Program-made: the position numbers and the translations under genes
Shown here: one piece after another, positions 59,862-64,000 of the stretch
Layout of the letters: each line of letters opens with the position of its first letter
How positions within the stretch are numbered: position 1 is the first letter of the stretch
From: Calendula officinalis
Lineage: Eukaryota; Streptophyta; Magnoliopsida; Asterales; Asteraceae
Direction of reading: 5' to 3'
NCBI GenBank assembly: GCA_963853835.1
Contig: OY970829.1
Coordinates: forward strand, 9,096,446-9,160,445
Length of the DNA stretch: 64,000 nucleotides
Notes under the pieces: model-generated
Database searches by the model: none
Told to the model about the DNA's origin: nothing
What the model saw: the letters and a program-made list of their open reading frames with translations, nothing else

Positions 59862-62499
59862 CTCCTTGTTCTCGACGCTTAACCTATTATTATATTTGTT
59901 TTTTTTCTTAAATTTCGGGACGAAATTTTTTTTACAGTGATCGTATGTGACAACGCTGAAATTTGGGTATTTAATTTGACATTTATTGTAACCCTGATAG
60001 TGCCCAAGAACCCTAAAATAATTTATAAAACCATTTACTCCCATTTATATCTAGCGAAAACCCTAATAGCATTTGTGATAGCATTTAGGGTGCATTTAAG
60101 TTTGGTGAATCCCTAGAAATCATGTCTCATTAGTACACATCATTATTAGATGCATTAATCATTTTTGTTTCATTAAATTATTAGTCAGTCGGTCAGCGAG
60201 TTGGTGACACAACATAACTACGAATCAAACCAAAGATATGGTAATTGTAGTTTATAATGGACCGTTAATTCAACCAAGTCAATTGGTACAAAAATCAAGG
60301 ATTGAAACAATATGCATAATCACATATTGTAACCAACACAGTACAATTAATATGCGAATATTAAAAGTAACAATTTTCCAATCAGGAAATAATCATCATC
60401 AAAAACTGAATAAAACCCCGATGAAAACATATTTACGGGCAACAATATCAATATTTACACACTTATTGCTACTCAATTTAAATTAATTAATATGGAAATT
60501 AAATTTTATTTCTCATGTTGATGAGAACCGATCCCCATTCACAGCTTTCCTTTTCTTTTTTTCTTTTTTTTTGGTAAAGAATTAAGCTCTCGTCTCTCTC
60601 ACGGTGATTGAAACCAGAAGCAGAAGCGATCTCCGGCGAATCTCTCAGCTCTCCCTCTCCATTTTGTTTCCGTCGCGGTACTTCGGCGACACCAACAAAC
60701 AGCCCCATCTCAACCACACCCATACCCTCCATTTTCCTTCCTGACCACATCCGGCAAGAACCAGCTGCAACACACCGGCGACCTCCGTAGCCCCGGAGAC
60801 AAACAGCAAACTCCGGCAGCCGTCTCTCTCTCTAGAAACTCGAGCAGGTATAACTCTTGACACTTTTCTGTCCTTCGATCAGATAGACGTTAGCGGGTGT
60901 TGCCGTCTGCCGGCCCTCCGTCGTTTTCTTCTGATCGCAGGCCAAGGCCTAAAGGCCGGCCCAACCGATACATTAAGCCTAGTCCGAATTCTATGCTCGT
61001 ATCTTCTCAATTAGATCACCTTTTCGTGTATTTTATTTACTGTAAATAAATATATATTTAATATTTAATTATTAATTAATTAATATTAATATTTTTATTA
61101 CGTTCTGAATCAGTTCATTATTAATTAGTAATATATATTATTTAAACTTATTTGAATAATCATCTTTAATATAACATAACCGTTATTTTTAATCAAGGGA
61201 GCCAATTTCCAAAACGTACAAAATACAAATGAACAATATAAAAATACAATATCAATTTATCAAGTGTCACCAACATATCGCTTATTAAGTTATCTTTCTA
61301 TGCATATAGGAAGCTAGCATTGTTTGGTTGGAATCATCATATCATTATTTGAATTATATGGAAGCTTTGCATCAGGTGAATCTACAGCCCCTCTTTTTAT
61401 TACATTTTAAATTGTTTTGGGGTGAAAAACATATCAAATGCTTTTATAAATGTTTACATTATTTGTCATATCGTATTTAACAAAACATATTGTGACTGTG
61501 AGTCCACAGCTCCACTTTTTATCGTATTTTATTTACTACTTTTACAACAGGGGTGAAAAACATACAAAATCATTTTTACTATTCATATTTTATTGTGATG
61601 ATACATTACTCAGAACATGACATTCAGTCCTTTATGCTCAACCTAAGACAAGATGTAGTGACATTGGTAGATGCCTACATACTGTAACCATTAGCTAGTT
61701 GCGACTAGACCCTGGATATGCAGATAGTACTATCGACTGAGACTCACCCTCCCACATTTGTTTGATCAGTTTTAACGGTCTACCCAACCGTCATGGGAGT
61801 GCATATCTTAGATTCAGTAACATCATTTTGGAGTTGTAGTTTGGTTATGGGCTTAGGGTCGGCATTTTAACTCATGGGCCTTGCAAACCTTTGGGGGATA
61901 TCAGTTCATGTTAATTTTTAATATCCTTTCTAGGATATCAGATTACTATATTTTTAATATCTTTTTTTTAGGATATCAATTTACACATATTTTAATATCT
62001 TTTTGAGGATATCAATTTATGCAATTTTATTAAATTATTTTACATGTCTCTACATGCCAAACATCATTTCAATATTGCCTTTGGGCAAATCATTTTCAAA
62101 CATCATATCATCACAACATTTTTAGCCTTGATGGCTCACAAACATTTTAGATAACTCAAAACACTCTTTAAACCTGTGGATTCACTCAACAATTTTTGTT
62201 GATTATTTTACTTATGTTTTTCAGGTAATTCATTGAAGCATGAGTCTTAGTAGCATTGGATCATGAGCATGCATATTGTCAAGATGCCACGAACGTCTTT
62301 TCATTTCCAAACATTAACTTTTACTCTTAATCGTTTTCAATTACATTAAATTTTGAGATGTACTTTAATTGAAATATTAATTGAAGTTTTTAAACATTTA
62401 TTGTTTACGATAATCATAGTTATGTTACTCATTAATGTTACATCCCGTTCTTCCGCAAATCATTTATTACTATAAAACCATTTTTGGCGGGGTGTGACA
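59862..62499 (+). mobile_element. Ty3/gypsy chromovirus-type (Tekay-like) 3' end and LTR
   Basis: TTTCGGGACGAAATTTTTTT at about 59915-59935 is the end of a chromovirus pol (the usual FEDE/ GACGAAATTT stretch before the PPT). The LTR starts TGTGACAACGCTG at 59946 and ends CGGGGTGTGACA at 62499, 2554 bp, with the typical ACATCCCGTTCTTCCGC block (62441-62457) just inside. Only about 80 bp of the internal region remain to the left, so this is a truncated element. The LTR holds a GC-rich, CCGGCG-containing part (60600-60960) and AT-rich parts. No intact gene. Confidence 0.75.
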
Positions 62500-63020
62500 C
62501 CAATGGTCCTTATTTCGAATCCTGCTCACCCCTTTTTTTCTTATTTCTTTTCAATCAATTTTTTTAATATTACAGTTTACTCCCCTGAACTTCAACTTTT
62601 CTTAAAGAGCAATTACTACCCTGAACTTCATAAAAAATAATGTCTACGTAGTAAGAATGAATTATATATACTACATTAACCAACTTAGGTGAATAATGTT
62701 AGACAAACTGCTGAATTTTATTTTATTTTTAATTCTTAGCTGTTAACTTTAACTTTTTTTCTTCTTTAGTTATTATTATTATTATTATTAATTTTAGCCT
62801 CTTAACATTTAGGTTGCCAATACTTATATTTTAATCCCCTTTGTTATAATATGTTGATTCTTTTTTCTAAAAAATGCAATTTGCAAATTAGTAATATAAC
62901 ATTTACCTACTTGATTTTATAGCTCAAATTATTTATAGTATCAAAATTATTGATAATACGAATTAATGATTATACGAATATCAGTAAAAATTAGTTAGGA
63001 TATCATATGAAAATCCTTGT
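62500..63020. other. AT-rich DNA, probably body of a Helitron or degraded MITEs
   Basis: Contains ACTCCCCTGAACTTCAAC / ACCCTGAACTTCAT words and a (TTA)n run at about 62769-62790. No gene. Confidence 0.4.
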
Positions 63021-63047
63021 GGCATCGCGCCAGGTAACATTTACTAG
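63021..63047 (+). mobile_element. Helitron 3' terminus (plus strand)
   Basis: Hairpin TGGCATCGCGCCA, then GGTAACATTTA and CTAG at 63044-63047 followed by T. It shares the GGCATCGCGC core and the GGTAA stretch with the minus-strand end at 16292, so the two are likely from one family. Confidence 0.55.
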
Positions 63048-63456
63048 TTCTTTAACATTCCATCAACGCTTTGGCATAGAGATTTTGACATAGATTTAAC
63101 ACACGTCACTGTGTAAACAAGTTTAGAGAGTTTTTGCGTGAGTTTAACATTGTCACATCTTGCGCTCTAAGACGGGTGCCAACGACACCGTCTCTTTTCC
63201 GTCACTATTCCGCCAGTTGAGTGGCACCATTGGCACGGACCCGTCAGTTGTCCCACCAGTTGGTGCCTCGCCAGTTTGGAGACGAGAGGGAAGGGTTGCG
63301 CCGGTTGTGTGGTGGGGCCCAAATGAGTATTTTGTGTGTGTGTTTTTTTTGTAATGGTGGGTCCCAAAAAATTAAAGGGAAGTGGTATTGTCGTCATGAG
63401 TACGTCAGTTTAGTGTCAGTTGGAGGGTGAGCTGACGTGGCGCTGATTTGACAACC
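63048..63456. other. Duplicated 49-bp segment and a GC-rich MITE-like block
   Basis: 63048-63096 repeats 58314-58362 exactly. 63150-63450 is GC-rich, with inverted words (GGGTGCCAACGACACCG; GTGCCTCGCCAG; GCTGACGTGGC), a MITE-like block without clear ends. Confidence 0.5.
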
Positions 63457-64000
63457 GTAACACCCCAAAATTCAAGCCATTTTTTTTAAACAAGCCATAA
63501 CCTAACGGAAGCGTTTCTGAACTTCCAAACTATTACAAGTTAATAAATATTTACAAACCAATAATAATTTTCAAAACAAATTTAAACTATTTTAAAAACT
63601 CCCGGTGTTACTAACCCAAGGCTTGACCCATTTTCAAAATATAAGAGTGTCGACAAACATTCTTCCAACCCGACTCTTTGGTCACCCAGTAAAACCTGTA
63701 AAGAGTCAACAAGAGAGGGATTAGCATAAAGCTAAGTGAATGAATTCATAAACAGTAATTTGTACAACCACAACAATTTAAGATATCACCTTTTTTCAAA
63801 TAATAGCAAAAAACCAGAGGAACGGCGGTTTGACCGAACTCACAACTGTTGTCGGCCCAACAACAGTTTACCGTTAGCCCCATGCTACTTGGTACAATAC
63901 CAGTGCTCCCCGACCTACCCGTGTCCAAGGAGTCCTTGTATTGTTTCCAATAGCAAACGATGCTCAGCCTCTAACTGCACGGGCTGACCTCTTTCTGTGT
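63457..64000. repeat. Start of a gypsy-like LTR running off the right edge
   Basis: CGTAACACCCCAAAATTCAAG at 63458 resembles the TGTAACACCCC(A/G)AAATT start common to plant Ty3/gypsy LTRs. The following 540 bp have no coding capacity and contain CCCGACTCTTTGGTCACCCAG, an LTR-like stretch. The end is outside the window. Confidence 0.4.

Noticed and set aside
60608..60863. Open frames on both strands around 60.6-60.9 kb
   Set aside because: They lie in the GC-rich part of the gypsy LTR, have no domain, and frames open on both strands as expected by composition.

Overview
This window is nuclear DNA of a flowering plant. It has intron-rich genes, plant-type splice sites, AT-rich intergenic DNA, Ty1/copia, Ty3/gypsy and LINE remnants, and many MITEs. 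A TIR-NBS-LRR gene means a eudicot. The extra 3' ORFs of the copia element at the left edge resemble proteins I associate with Asteraceae (daisy family) retroelements, so Asteraceae is my best guess; this is inference.

Layout. 1-7850: nested retrotransposons. The 3' end of a copia element with extra ORFs and its 3' LTR (1-4970) sits inside the integrase of a second, opposite-strand copia element (4971-6916 plus leader and PBS). That element was also hit by a solo LTR exactly at its gag start. 7857-18780: decayed F-box/DUF295 (KIB-like) gene copies, two long near-perfect inverted repeats (10705-12620 and 13894-14815) and a broken delta-COP gene fragment. 18850-28750: no convincing genes; MITEs of several families, a copia LTR with PBS (26191-26697), microsatellites. 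28757-29423: exons of a broken COG3 gene.

29979-34603 (minus): an intact five-exon TNL resistance-type gene (TIR, NB-ARC, LRR, C-JID; 1103 aa). 34604-39668: tandem repeats, a Helitron 3' end, a MULE-type MITE and a LINE 3' remnant. 39669-47633 (plus): an intact 22-exon DRP2-type dynamin (910 aa) whose introns hold several foldback MITEs. 48891-49840: a 950-bp foldback element with a perfect 9-bp target duplication. 50160-51289 (minus): an F-box gene with a frameshift near its C-terminus. 53454-57807 (minus): an intact 12-exon GNAT/DUF482 acyltransferase-like gene (474 aa). 57808-64000: intergenic DNA with a 2.55-kb chromovirus-type LTR, a Helitron 3' end and a second gypsy-like LTR start.

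The genes do not form a pathway. The intact ones (TNL, DRP2, GNAT) are ordinary single-copy-looking plant genes; the rest is pseudogene and transposon debris. I did not find a convincing new system. The most unusual structures are the two long palindromes around F-box and delta-COP fragments, the nested retroelements, and a 49-bp duplication that starts exactly at a Helitron 3' terminus.
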